64,000 nt of DNA from Mucilaginibacter phenanthrenivorans (lineage in GTDB: Bacteria; Bacteroidota; Bacteroidia; Sphingobacteriales; Sphingobacteriaceae), in contig NZ_JAHVAP010000001.1 of the NCBI RefSeq assembly GCF_024721155.1, forward strand, positions 186,001-250,000, read 5' to 3'. Below are positions 17,090-25,374 of this stretch, piece by piece. The position numbers and the translations under genes are program-made. Position 1 is the first letter of the stretch. Each line of letters starts with the position of its first letter. The notes under the pieces were generated by a model. That model had not been told where the DNA came from, made no database searches, and was given only the letters and a program-made list of their open reading frames with translations.

Positions 17090-18010
17090 TCAATTCACCT
17101 CCAACACCACCTTGCCATTAATCCCGCCAGCAGTCACCAAATCCTGCGCTTTGCCGGCTTCTTCCAGTTTCAATATTTTAGCAATTTGAGTTTTGACTTT
17201 GCCTTCTTCAACCAGTTTTACACCAAACTCAAGTTTTTTGTGTGATGGTTCTGATGAGATGAATTGCGCGTTAATACCATATTGCTCAGCTAACTCCTGC
17301 GATGGCGGCATAACTGCGCTTAATAATTTGCCCCCTTTTTTAACCACAGCGAATGACTTGGCTTGTGTCTCGCCACCTGCAAGATCAATTACCAGATCAA
17401 CATCTTTTACCAGTTGCGTGAAATCCTGGTTTTTATAATCGATCACCTCATCGGCACCAAGCGACTTAGCCAATTCAAGGCCGCCACGCGAAGCGGTGCC
17501 GATCACGTAAGCGCCCAAAGCTTTTGCTATTTGAACCATAATACCGCCAACCGCGCCGGCTGCACCATGGATCAATACACGTTGTCCTTCCTTCAACTCA
17601 CCGCCTGTTACCAGGAATGTATACGAGGTAACAATTGGTATAACTAAAGCAGCAGCTTCCGGCAGGCTCACATTGTTTGGAATCAGCGCCGCCGATTCTT
17701 CCTTTATTACTACGTATTCGGCGTAAGTACCGCCAAAGGTGCTGCCAAATACTTCGTCGCCAACCTTTAACCTGGAAACCCCGCTGCCTACGGCTTCAAT
17801 TCGTCCCGCAACATCAGAGCCGGGAATCCACGGTAAGTTTAACGGGATCATTTTTTGCATTGACCCTGAACGCACCTTCATGTCGAAAGGGTTTACGGTG
17901 GTAGCTGCTATCTTTATTAATATTTCGTTTTCACCGGGTTGCGGCTTGTTAATCTCCGTTAGATGGAGAACATCGGAATCGCCGTAGGTATCAAATTGGA
18001 TCGCCTTCAT
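17090..18010 (-). CDS. NADP-dependent zinc-less MDR oxidoreductase (quinone reductase-like)
   Basis: A 306-residue medium-chain dehydrogenase/reductase. The start at MKAIQFDTYGDSD (18010) is preferred: the frame extends upstream to 18205, but that part has no homology-like features and would overlap the ene-reductase gene. GroES-like N-terminal half (NPFDMKVRSGSM, PGSDVAGRIEAVG) and a Rossmann half with VLIHGAAGAVGGIMVQIAKALG (about 145-166). It lacks the Cys/His zinc ligands of alcohol dehydrogenases. It probably reduces quinones or enones with NADPH. It lies 55 nt downstream of an Old Yellow Enzyme gene on the same strand, suggesting joint handling of reactive electrophiles. Confidence 0.9.
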   Translation of the reverse strand: MKAIQFDTYGDSDVLHLTEINKPQPGENEILIKIAATTVNPFDMKVRSGSMQKMIPLNLPWIPGSDVAGRIEAVGSGVSRLKVGDEVFGSTFGGTYAEYVVIKEESAALIPNNVSLPEAAALVIPIVTSYTFLVTGGELKEGQRVLIHGAAGAVGGIMVQIAKALGAYVIGTASRGGLELAKSLGADEVIDYKNQDFTQLVKDVDLVIDLAGGETQAKSFAVVKKGGKLLSAVMPPSQELAEQYGINAQFISSEPSHKKLEFGVKLVEEGKVKTQIAKILKLEEAGKAQDLVTAGGINGKVVLEVN

Positions 18011-18065
18011 GGGGTTGTTTGTTTTTAGTTTTTCAACAGGTGCTTTGTGTAAATGTTTTGAAGTA

Positions 18066-19154
18066 TTAAGCAGTATAGGTGGGGTAGTCAGTATAACCTT
18101 TTTCGTCAGCGGTGTAAAATGTTTCCACGTCGAGGTTTGCCGATAGCGGTTCATCTTTTTGAAAACGTTCCACCAAATCAGGGTTATTGATGAACGGACG
18201 GCCAAATGCTTCTAAGTCAGATATGCCGGTTTGCAGTTCGGCTTCCGCTGATTCTAACGTATGGCCACCGGCAAGTATCATCGTATTTTTAAAGGTATCA
18301 CGAATAGTTTGTTTGATAGCCAAAGGAACGGCGGGAGCTCCGATCGCCGAATGATCCACTACGTGAACATAAGCAATACCTATCTCGTTAAGCTTCCCTG
18401 CAAGGTATTCGTAGGTTGCATCAATTTCAGGGTAATGCGGCATATCACTTGCAACTCCGTAAGGGGATAACCTGATCCCTGTTTTCTCTTTGCCGATAGC
18501 TGCTGCAACTTCTGTGGCTACTTCAACTACAAAGCGGCAGCGGTTTTCGATGCTTCCGCCATAATTATCAGTCCGGATATTACTTATTGGCGATAAAAAT
18601 TGCTCTAACAAATAGCCATTAGCGCTGTGCAATTCTACACCATCAAAGCCTGCGGTTATTGCATTTTTAGCAGCGGCTACAAATTCAGCCTTTGTACTTT
18701 GCAACTCTTCGGCAGTCATTGCTTTGGGGATAGGGAACTCTTGCATTTGCTGTGCATCTGTCCACATGTGGCCAGCTGGTTTAACGGCAGATGGGGCAAT
18801 CACTTCAGCGCCCTCCGGCAAATTAAGAGGGTGACTAATGCGACCGGTATGCATCAACTGCACAAAGATTTTTCCTCCCTTTTCGTGAACAGCGGTAGTT
18901 ACCTTTTGCCAGCCTTCAACCTGTTCGTCGCTAAAAATGCCGGGAATGCGCGCATAGCCCAATCCGTTAGGCGAGGGTGAGGTGCCTTCCGTAACTATAA
19001 GCCCAGCGCCGGCGCGTTGGCCATAATATTCTGCCATTAAATCATTAGGCACATTGCCAATAGCCCGGCACCGCGTCATCGGCGACATAACGATCCTGTT
19101 TTTTAATGTTATAGCGCCAACTTTAGCCGGCTCAAATAGTCTGTATGCTTCCAT
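18066..19154 (-). CDS. Old Yellow Enzyme-type alkene reductase (NemA-like)
   Basis: A 362-residue FMN-dependent ene-reductase with a TIM barrel. Diagnostic segments: LFEPAKVGAITLKNRIVMSPMTRCRA at the N-terminus (cited for position only: residues 6-31), FVQLMHTGRISH (about 98-109), FDGVELHSANGYLLEQFLSP (about 174-193) and TDNYGGSIENRCRF. It reduces activated C=C bonds or nitro compounds using NAD(P)H. The length is normal. It is followed by the quinone-reductase-like gene, a common pairing in electrophile stress responses. No regulator is visible nearby. Confidence 0.93.
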   Translation of the reverse strand: MEAYRLFEPAKVGAITLKNRIVMSPMTRCRAIGNVPNDLMAEYYGQRAGAGLIVTEGTSPSPNGLGYARIPGIFSDEQVEGWQKVTTAVHEKGGKIFVQLMHTGRISHPLNLPEGAEVIAPSAVKPAGHMWTDAQQMQEFPIPKAMTAEELQSTKAEFVAAAKNAITAGFDGVELHSANGYLLEQFLSPISNIRTDNYGGSIENRCRFVVEVATEVAAAIGKEKTGIRLSPYGVASDMPHYPEIDATYEYLAGKLNEIGIAYVHVVDHSAIGAPAVPLAIKQTIRDTFKNTMILAGGHTLESAEAELQTGISDLEAFGRPFINNPDLVERFQKDEPLSANLDVETFYTADEKGYTDYPTYTA

Positions 19155-19279
19155 GTTAATGATTGTTGTTTAAACATGTAAATATATTACTCTTTGCAAT
19201 TTAAAAAGAGACATGGATAAAAATGACAGAAATTTGTTTGACTATCTTATTTGTAAAGGATCGAGTCGGTATTCCCGGT

Positions 19280-20092
19280 TTAATTCAATTTCTTTATCCA
19301 GATGTTTCTTACTGAAATTTTTGTGGTGGCTTCAATTTCAATCCCTATCATTCCCGATTGATTGTTTGATGATTTCGGGTCATCATCTATCATTACCGCC
19401 ATTAGTTGTCCGTTTAAAATGTGCATACAAACATTGCCCCGGGCAATTACTGTATACTCGTTCCAGTCGTTCTTTTTAACCAGTTTTGCCAATTCATCGC
19501 GGTCACCGATGTTGCCTATAAGCTTCTTGTATTTTGTGCTAAAACCTTCAACAACCTCACCGCGCCAGGCCAGGATCCGCATTGGAGTGTTTTCTGAATA
19601 AAACTGGCCCGTCCAGGGTTGTGATGGCCAAAAATCGGCCTGCGGACCGGTCATCATCCAATTTAAGTTAACGAGGCCAACGTTTGCTGTTACTTCCTTC
19701 GAAATGGGATTTAACCAGGGGATGCCGGTTTTACTGCGATATTGCATCCCACTGCCGCCTTCGCCCTCAACCTTTATCTCAAATTTCAGGGTGAAATCCT
19801 TAGCCTTCATCCCCTTGTAAACAATATAGCTGTTGCCGCTTGGATTCTTAGGGGTCGATTCACCAACAATAGCGCCATCTTCAACCCGCCAGAATTTTGG
19901 GTTACCGTCCCAATCCTTCAGGGTTTTACCATCAAAAATAGAAACGTAGCCTTCATGGTCATTAAAATCGAGTGGCGTTGGCTCTGTAAAGCCATACATT
20001 TCGTGCTTTTTAGGAGATGTTTGGGCAACGGCGATATCAGTTGTCAATTGCATAAATAATATACAATAAACGGGAAGGATTTGCTTTTTCAT
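19280..20092 (-). CDS. Secreted DUF1080 (3-keto-disaccharide hydrolase-like) protein
   Basis: A 270-residue DUF1080 protein with a concanavalin-like jelly roll. I place the start at 20092 (MKKQILPVYCILFMQLTTDI), because it gives a clean signal peptide; the longer frame to 20206 adds a hydrophilic, non-conserved leader. Family marks: FDGKTLKDWDGNPKFWRVEDG, a GxxxYRSKTG region (SGMQYRSKTGIPW) and NDWNEYTVIARGN followed by HxxNGQ. Some DUF1080 members hydrolyse 3-keto-glycosides; substrate specificity here is unknown. It stands alone between the oxidoreductase pair and an AT-rich patch. Confidence 0.88.
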   Translation of the reverse strand: MKKQILPVYCILFMQLTTDIAVAQTSPKKHEMYGFTEPTPLDFNDHEGYVSIFDGKTLKDWDGNPKFWRVEDGAIVGESTPKNPSGNSYIVYKGMKAKDFTLKFEIKVEGEGGSGMQYRSKTGIPWLNPISKEVTANVGLVNLNWMMTGPQADFWPSQPWTGQFYSENTPMRILAWRGEVVEGFSTKYKKLIGNIGDRDELAKLVKKNDWNEYTVIARGNVCMHILNGQLMAVMIDDDPKSSNNQSGMIGIEIEATTKISVRNIWIKKLN

Positions 20093-20228
20093 ATAATGGA
20101 TTAATGTAAATACAATCAGGCAAAGCGTTCCATTTTTTCCAGTGGAACACCCGGAACGCTTTGAAACATCTTGATTATCAAATGATTTTCTTTTTAGGGT
20201 AATCAAATAATTGATAATAACGCTATAA

Positions 20229-20302
20229 TAGCTTGTTAGTCGGGATTCAAAATATTGTAAATCCGGACTAACGCATGAGACTTAACTCATGCCAACAAGC
20301 TA
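20229..20302. repeat. Three-way-junction-like inverted repeat
   Basis: An outer 9-bp stem (20229-20237 with 20294-20302) encloses two hairpins: 20238-20247 with 20260-20269 (9 of 10 pairs) and 20273-20279 with 20286-20292 (7 pairs, 6-nt loop). The whole 74-nt element can fold as a cloverleaf-like structure. It lies between a terminator hairpin and the DUF1080 gene. No RNA family is recognised. Confidence 0.55.
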
Positions 20303-20316
20303 ACAGTAATTTAAGT

Positions 20317-20343
20317 AAAAAAAGCGGCAATTCGCCGCTTTTT
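20317..20343 (-). terminator. Terminator after the two-TM protein gene
   Basis: A 10-bp stem (20319-20328 with 20334-20343), loop AATTC, with seven T on the minus strand. Its core AGCGGC-AATTC-GCCGCT recurs in the hairpin at 21299-21335. Confidence 0.8.
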
Positions 20344-20392
20344 GATGAAATCTACTTTCTTACAATCATTTTAATAGCAACGATATCAACAT

Positions 20393-21040
20393 TCATTTAT
20401 ATAAAGTAACATCTTTTAAGTTTTCATTCAAGTATTTTATCTGGAGTAATAATTCAACTACAATCAATTCGTAGTCTTTATGAACATTAGCGAGTTCATT
20501 ATTTAGCATTGCATTTAGATTTAAAAAAAGGGTCTGATACCTAATGATGTACAAATAATATAATTTTCGATAGAGAAAATCTTTTTCTCCTTCATATTCT
20601 TGAATAAGTTCATATGCTAATCTAATTTCAGAGGTGAAGAATAAAATCTTATTTAGGGCGTTAATTATTTGTATAATACTTGAGGACTGTAAGTATTCTG
20701 ACCTATTAATAGTTGACAGTATTACTGTATCAATTTCAAGTTTATCGTCTTGTACTAAAGTAATCTGCGATAGTATATTTCGAGATTTTTCTTGATTGGT
20801 AATAATTTGATTAGCCTTAATTTGAGCTTTAAATGCTATAAAAACTAAAATGGCTGCTATGCCATTAATAAAAGGTGAAGTAATGCCTCCAATTGTTTCT
20901 CCAATTGAGGCTGAATTTGAAAAGTTCCAAAATTTGAAGAACGCCGGCTGTAACAATAAGGCAGGGATGACGATAATAATCACAGCTATAAGTATTATTA
21001 GTTGTACTGTCTTATAATTTTCGATGTTAGGCATTTTCAT
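20393..21040 (-). CDS. Two-TM protein resembling putative phage abortive-infection proteins
   Basis: A 215-residue protein. Two N-terminal membrane helices (about 12-32 and 53-74) flank a short loop with ASIGETIGGITSPFINGIAAI; a charged, helical cytoplasmic domain follows. This layout, with a G-x-x-x-G-G-x-x-x-P-x-x segment before the second helix, is often annotated as 'putative phage abortive infection protein', but I see no catalytic motif and do not assign that function. It is markedly more AT-rich than its neighbours and ends in the same type of hairpin as the adjacent peptide gene, so recent acquisition is plausible. Confidence 0.7.
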   Translation of the reverse strand: MKMPNIENYKTVQLIILIAVIIIVIPALLLQPAFFKFWNFSNSASIGETIGGITSPFINGIAAILVFIAFKAQIKANQIITNQEKSRNILSQITLVQDDKLEIDTVILSTINRSEYLQSSSIIQIINALNKILFFTSEIRLAYELIQEYEGEKDFLYRKLYYLYIIRYQTLFLNLNAMLNNELANVHKDYELIVVELLLQIKYLNENLKDVTLYK

Positions 21041-21298
21041 TTGTTGGATTAATTGGTATTGTAATATAGTTTTTTCTAAAGAAAAGCTAGTATTATGTGA
21101 AAGATTTAACTACGACAACAATCCTTCCCTTAACATCAAATAAAAATTTCCAATATTTTGTAGGATTAAAAACATGGGAACTTTCCTGCTTTAATAATTG
21201 TTGATTTTAATATTGATCCATGAATTAATTGGATAAAAATACATTAATAGCTGCTACATTGGTCAGGATTTTAAAATCTGGGATAACAAGTTAACAGG

Positions 21299-21335
21299 AA
21301 AAAGCAAAAGCGGCAATTCGCCGCTTTTGCTTTTT
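21299..21335. terminator. Strong bidirectional hairpin terminator after the GG-peptide gene
   Basis: A perfect 16-bp stem (21299-21314 with 21320-21335), loop AATTC, flanked by T-rich sequence. The innermost part is the same as in the hairpin at 20317-20343. It lies 57 nt past the stop codon of the precursor-peptide gene on the minus strand. Confidence 0.8.
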
Positions 21336-21391
21336 GTTTTTACCCTGTCCAAGCCACAGTATAGCATCGGAGCTATTAAGATGCTTTATTG

Positions 21392-21613
21392 CTAACAGCA
21401 AAGAAGATAATGATAGTCTTGTGAGCACGCGCCACTAGCAGGTTGATAAGTTGTACAGCCGTCAGGCGGCGGCGGAGGAATATGCGGATCTATAGTGTCG
21501 CTCTTACAAACGCAACCCGGCGGAATAGATCCCCCTTTAACGTTTTTCATTTGTGCTCTTGTGAGAATGTCTTTGGGATCTGGATTCAGATCCATCAAAT
21601 CTGTTTTTTTCAT
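21392..21613 (-). CDS. Double-glycine-leader precursor peptide (RiPP/bacteriocin-like)
   Basis: A 73-residue peptide. The leader ends in ILTRAQMKNVKGG (GG at residues 27-28), the pattern of Bacteroidota GG-leader natural-product precursors in the TIGR04149-like group. The 45-residue tail carries six Cys (GCVC, DGC, GAC, terminal CC), an IPPPPPDGC proline run and several Ser/Thr residues. Such leaders are normally removed by a C39-peptidase ABC transporter during export. No C39 peptidase, lanthionine synthetase or radical SAM gene is in the window. An ABC ATPase and two polytopic membrane proteins start 215 nt away on the other strand. The product may be disulfide-bonded or modified by enzymes encoded elsewhere. 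Confidence 0.75.
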   Translation of the reverse strand: MKKTDLMDLNPDPKDILTRAQMKNVKGGSIPPGCVCKSDTIDPHIPPPPPDGCTTYQPASGACSQDYHYLLCC

Positions 21614-21828
21614 ACGTGTAATTTTAGGTTAATTAAATTTCATCTAATATGAGAAATGATAATCTAATTGCAAAATTATTTCTCAAATAGTAATCAATTA
21701 ATTGTGTAAGTTACAATCCTGATGAGTTTATGTAACAAAAGCTGGAAATTAAACTTGCGAATAATATAATTAACCAAGCTGTTTGTGTAACAATCCTTAT
21801 CTTGCCACATCAAACAAAAAACTTCCTG

Positions 21829-22461
21829 ATGCTGCATTTTGTAGAATTTAAAAAATTTTATGGGAATTATCCTGCCTTATCAATTGCCGACTTTAATATT
21901 GAACCCGGAATTTACTGGATAAAGGGTGTAAACGGTTCGGGTAAAAGTACTTTACTGAAATCGATCTCAGGCATCCTTGCCTTTAATGGCGATATTATTC
22001 TGGAAGGAGGCATCAGCATAAAAAAACAACCGGTTGCCTACCGCAAGCTGGTAAACTTTGCCGAGGCCGAACCGCTGTTCCCCGAGTTTTTAACAGGTAT
22101 GGAGATGGTTAAGCTATTCGCCTCAGCCAAGGATGCGCCAGCAGGGCAGGAGCTGCACTTTATAGAGAGCATGAAAATGCATAGCTATATCGACCGGCCC
22201 ATAGGTACGTACAGCAGCGGGATGCTAAAAAAACTGTCGTTGGTGCTGGCTTTTCTTGGTAGTCCGAAGCTGATCTTGCTGGATGAACCTCTGATCACAA
22301 TTGATACTGAATCATTAAAAATATTATATAGTTGGATCAGGGAACAGCATGATCAGGGGGTGAGCTTTATGCTGTCATCGCACCAGGCACTCGATGTTGA
22401 TGAACGGCTGGATGCGGGTGAACTTTTGGTCGAAAATCAAACCCTGCAATTTACCCGCTGA
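21829..22461 (+). CDS. ABC transporter ATP-binding protein
   Basis: A 210-residue ATPase subunit. I choose ATG at 21829 (MLHFVEFKKFYGNYP) over a TTG at 21802, since the ABC fold begins directly there. Walker A GVNGSGKST (33-41), a shortened signature YSSGMLKKLS, Walker B LILLDEP and the switch histidine SSHQ are all present, so it should hydrolyse ATP. It is small and lacks a membrane domain, so it needs a separate permease. The next gene starts at its stop codon (TGATG). The group resembles ABC-2-like export or immunity ATPases; placement opposite a GG-leader peptide gene suggests peptide export or self-protection, which is inference. Confidence 0.92.
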   Translation: MLHFVEFKKFYGNYPALSIADFNIEPGIYWIKGVNGSGKSTLLKSISGILAFNGDIILEGGISIKKQPVAYRKLVNFAEAEPLFPEFLTGMEMVKLFASAKDAPAGQELHFIESMKMHSYIDRPIGTYSSGMLKKLSLVLAFLGSPKLILLDEPLITIDTESLKILYSWIREQHDQGVSFMLSSHQALDVDERLDAGELLVENQTLQFTR

Positions 22462-23600
22462 TGCCGCAGCCGTTAAATAATATACTGGTAAAGGTCTTCG
22501 CCCGCGGTTTTTATAAGGTAAACTCCGGACTATTGATCTTCCTGTTCGTAATCCTGGTGAGCTATTGTTTTTTCATCAACACACTGGGCGACGTAAAGTT
22601 GCTGCCACCGGGAAGGGAACTCTATTACCAGTTCATGATCCTCATAACATTTGTGAGCAGCCCGGGTATGATGCTGATGTTTTTTACGGTGTGGATCTTT
22701 TACACCATCAAAAGCTGGCAATACGTATCGGGCCAATTACAGATTGAACATCATGAGTTTTTGTATTACAGTGTTTTATCTGCAGGCAGGATTCAGCAGT
22801 TTAAAGGCTGGTTTTATATGCAGTTTATTATCAGTTTGCCGTTTGTGTGCTACGCGCTATTGGCATCGGTAATAGGGGTGGTGTTGCACCATTATGGCAT
22901 GGTAATGGTAATTATTTTGTTTACTATTCTTCTGATTACCACCACTGCATTTATCTACACCAAACAATTGAATGCACTGCTTGAAGATACAGGGCAAACC
23001 TGGCTGATAAACCTCGGACAAAGCTGGCGTAAACCATTTTTTAGCCTGTTTGTTTATCACATATTCGACAGGCTGAAGATGGCGCTTGTGCTTACTAAGT
23101 TGCTATCCTATGTAGCTATTATCAGCATTATGTTTTCCTTTGCCGATGCAGTTACCAACAGCCGGGTAGCTTCCTTCGCTGTTTTGGCGATTGTTATGGC
23201 ACATTCCATACTGATTTATCAGCAGCACAGGTTTGCATTGGTGTATTTGAGCATTACGCGAAATTTCCCATACAGCCTGGGGAAACTATATGCACAGCAT
23301 GTTCTTACTTATTTAATATTACTGCTTCCCGAATGTATATGGCTTTTTATCAACTTTAAGTTTTTTATGGCGGTTGGTTTATTGGTAATGTTATTGGGAA
23401 TTACCATGCTGTTCCATTGTGTTTTATACCGCATAGGGCTGGCCATGAACAAATACCTGCCGTGGTTGCTGGGGATTTTTTTTGCGATCTCGCTGGTGAT
23501 CTTGTTTGGATTGGTGTGGTGGTTGGTGCCAGTTTGTTTTGGGGTTTCGTATTGTTTGTTTTATGTTAATTATTATAAGGAGGAATTGGATGAGGGGTAA
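22461..23600 (+). CDS. Polytopic membrane protein, probable ABC permease partner
   Basis: A 379-residue protein with about ten hydrophobic helices and no soluble domain. It overlaps the ABC ATPase stop codon by one base, so the two are almost certainly co-translated partners. Recognisable blocks shared with the following paralog are TIKSWQYVSGQLQIEHHEFL, SWRKPFFSLFVYHIFD and a C-terminal MLFHCVLYRIGLAMNKYLPW. No family name can be given from motifs alone. The most likely role is the transmembrane half of an ABC exporter. Confidence 0.82.
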   Translation: MPQPLNNILVKVFARGFYKVNSGLLIFLFVILVSYCFFINTLGDVKLLPPGRELYYQFMILITFVSSPGMMLMFFTVWIFYTIKSWQYVSGQLQIEHHEFLYYSVLSAGRIQQFKGWFYMQFIISLPFVCYALLASVIGVVLHHYGMVMVIILFTILLITTTAFIYTKQLNALLEDTGQTWLINLGQSWRKPFFSLFVYHIFDRLKMALVLTKLLSYVAIISIMFSFADAVTNSRVASFAVLAIVMAHSILIYQQHRFALVYLSITRNFPYSLGKLYAQHVLTYLILLLPECIWLFINFKFFMAVGLLVMLLGITMLFHCVLYRIGLAMNKYLPWLLGIFFAISLVILFGLVWWLVPVCFGVSYCLFYVNYYKEELDEG

Positions 23601-23735
23601 AAATTGGCGTGAATATCGCGCGCTGAATTTACCCACCCGACCTCGCTACGCTGGTCGACCCCCCTTCGCTGCGCGTAAGGAGGTAAGAAAAAATGACGAG
23701 ATATCGATCAGTATTGTTGTTTAGAAATTGAAAGA

Positions 23736-24836
23736 ATGAAGCCACTAACCAACATCCTCACAAAAATATTCGCAGCAGGCTTTTACCGTGCACATGCCGG
23801 GATCCTTGCAGTTGGCTTTTTTGTGCTTTTTGGGATGGTGGAACCGGGGCAACTGCTTAATTATCATAAAACCTTAATGCTGACCTTTGTAAGCAGTCCG
23901 CTGATGATGGGAGTGGTGTTTGCGGGCTGGTTGATCTATACACTTAAAAGCTGGCATTATGTTGTGGGGCAGATTGGTGCCGTTAATCAGCAATTTTTGT
24001 TTTACAGCAGCAATGCCTTTGCAAAAGCTAAGCAGTTTAAAAGCTGGTTTTTTGTGCAGCAAATGATGATGCTGCCTGTTTCGGTTTATGGAGTTATAGC
24101 GGCAGTGGTAGGGGTGGCGCATCATTACTATCTTATCCCGCTGGCAATTATTTGCTATCTGCTCTCACTTGCTGCCTTGAGCGCAATGCTATACCGGAAA
24201 ATTGTAAATAACCTAATAGATGGCAGCACACAAGGCTGGCTGCTAACCCTCAGCCGCAAATGGCGAAAACCATGGTTCAGCTTGTTTATTTACAATATGT
24301 TAGATCAGCATAAGGTTACCTGGCTGGTTACCAAAGGACTTTCTTATTTATTGATAACCGGATTTTTTTTGTTGTTTGCCGATGTAGCGCATGATATACG
24401 TGTGGCGGGCATTGCCTTACTGTCGGTAGTAGTGGCCCATGTTAAGCTGATATTTGAAGAACGCAGCTTTGAGGAAAAATGGTTAAGCTTTACCCGTAAT
24501 TTGCCTTATAGCCGCTTGCAATTGTTTACTGCCTTCACCGGGGTTTATTTAATAATTATGTTGCCGGAAGCTATCTGGCTTTTCAGCCGGTTTAACCCGG
24601 TTATAGCGTTTGAATTGCTAATTACCGGTATTAGCATTGCCATGCTATTTCATTGCCTGTTGTACTACATCGGGCTCGATATGGACAAGTATTTGTTGTG
24701 GATCTTTTTCCTGTTCGTAGTTATTTTCTGGTTGATTTTATTTAAGCTGATTTTGGCGCTGGCGGTGATTAATTTGGTTGTGGCGTTTGGGGTGTTTTGG
24801 CGGAACTATTATAACGTTAGGGTTATTGTAAATTAG
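23736..24836 (+). CDS. Polytopic membrane protein, paralog of the upstream permease
   Basis: A 366-residue protein with the same hydrophobic profile as its neighbour and matching blocks: TLKSWHYVVGQIGAVNQQFL, KWRKPWFSLFIYNMLD, FTRNLPYSRLQLF and AMLFHCLLYYIGLDMDKYLLW. The pair could form a heterodimeric membrane part for the single ATPase. It is separated from the first permease by 135 bp holding a GC-rich repeat-like stretch, so expression may be partly uncoupled. Substrate unknown. Confidence 0.8.
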   Translation: MKPLTNILTKIFAAGFYRAHAGILAVGFFVLFGMVEPGQLLNYHKTLMLTFVSSPLMMGVVFAGWLIYTLKSWHYVVGQIGAVNQQFLFYSSNAFAKAKQFKSWFFVQQMMMLPVSVYGVIAAVVGVAHHYYLIPLAIICYLLSLAALSAMLYRKIVNNLIDGSTQGWLLTLSRKWRKPWFSLFIYNMLDQHKVTWLVTKGLSYLLITGFFLLFADVAHDIRVAGIALLSVVVAHVKLIFEERSFEEKWLSFTRNLPYSRLQLFTAFTGVYLIIMLPEAIWLFSRFNPVIAFELLITGISIAMLFHCLLYYIGLDMDKYLLWIFFLFVVIFWLILFKLILALAVINLVVAFGVFWRNYYNVRVIVN

Positions 24837-24846
24837 GGCTAACTTA

Positions 24847-25371
24847 TTACCATTTCAGCTCTTTGCCTTCGTCTACGGCTTTCTGCAAGCCATCGATTTG
24901 CCGCTGTTTATTATAAAGTATGTCAAATATATATGTTATAGCCAGGCCGATCGGCCACATTGCAAAGAAAGAATAATCGGAATTGTTGGTTATAATAACA
25001 GCTATAATGCAGAACAGAACGCCAGCGACCGAATAATAATTGGATTGATTGGATTTCAGCACGTAGCCGCCTTGTTGAAAATTATAGGTGAAAAGTGATC
25101 GAAGCCGAGGAACCCAAATAAAGTAAAAAATCACTTTCTGCCACGGTCTAAGATCTGCCCGATAATTCGCCAGTATTTCGGAACTGTTTTTGTGTGTAAA
25201 TATTGGTTCGTGTCCATTAATTTCTTCTTCTGATATCTGCCTTTTTATAAGCTCATCTTTGGCAACAGAAGAAGCCAATTTAGTATAGTCGACTTTATTT
25301 GCCGCTATTTCAAGCAAATCGATTGTTTCGAGTTTTATATATTCTTTCTGAAGGCTTTCGCGAGTTACCAT
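24847..25371 (-). CDS. Hypothetical two-TM membrane protein
   Basis: A 174-residue protein without a recognised domain. The N-terminal 60 residues are charged and helical (ETIDLLEIAANKVDYTKLASSVAKDEL), a pattern seen in small Bacteroidota proteins that sense or scaffold at the membrane. Two adjacent helices lie near 113-131 and 135-153, and the C-terminus is a short charged helix. It starts 3 nt after the stop codon of the TPR gene, so the two form one transcript. Confidence 0.75.
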   Translation of the reverse strand: MVTRESLQKEYIKLETIDLLEIAANKVDYTKLASSVAKDELIKRQISEEEINGHEPIFTHKNSSEILANYRADLRPWQKVIFYFIWVPRLRSLFTYNFQQGGYVLKSNQSNYYSVAGVLFCIIAVIITNNSDYSFFAMWPIGLAITYIFDILYNKQRQIDGLQKAVDEGKELKW

Positions 25372-25374
25372 ATA

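Noticed and set aside
18011..18205. N-terminal extension of the NADP oxidoreductase
   Set aside because: It overlaps the ene-reductase gene by 140 nt and lacks family similarity; MKAIQFD at 18010 fits the fold.
20093..20206. N-terminal extension of the DUF1080 protein
   Set aside because: It would bury the signal peptide that begins at 20092.
20229..20302. tRNA-like or integron attC reading of the cloverleaf element
   Set aside because: No anticodon arm, T loop or conserved attC core sites are present, and no integrase gene is in the window.
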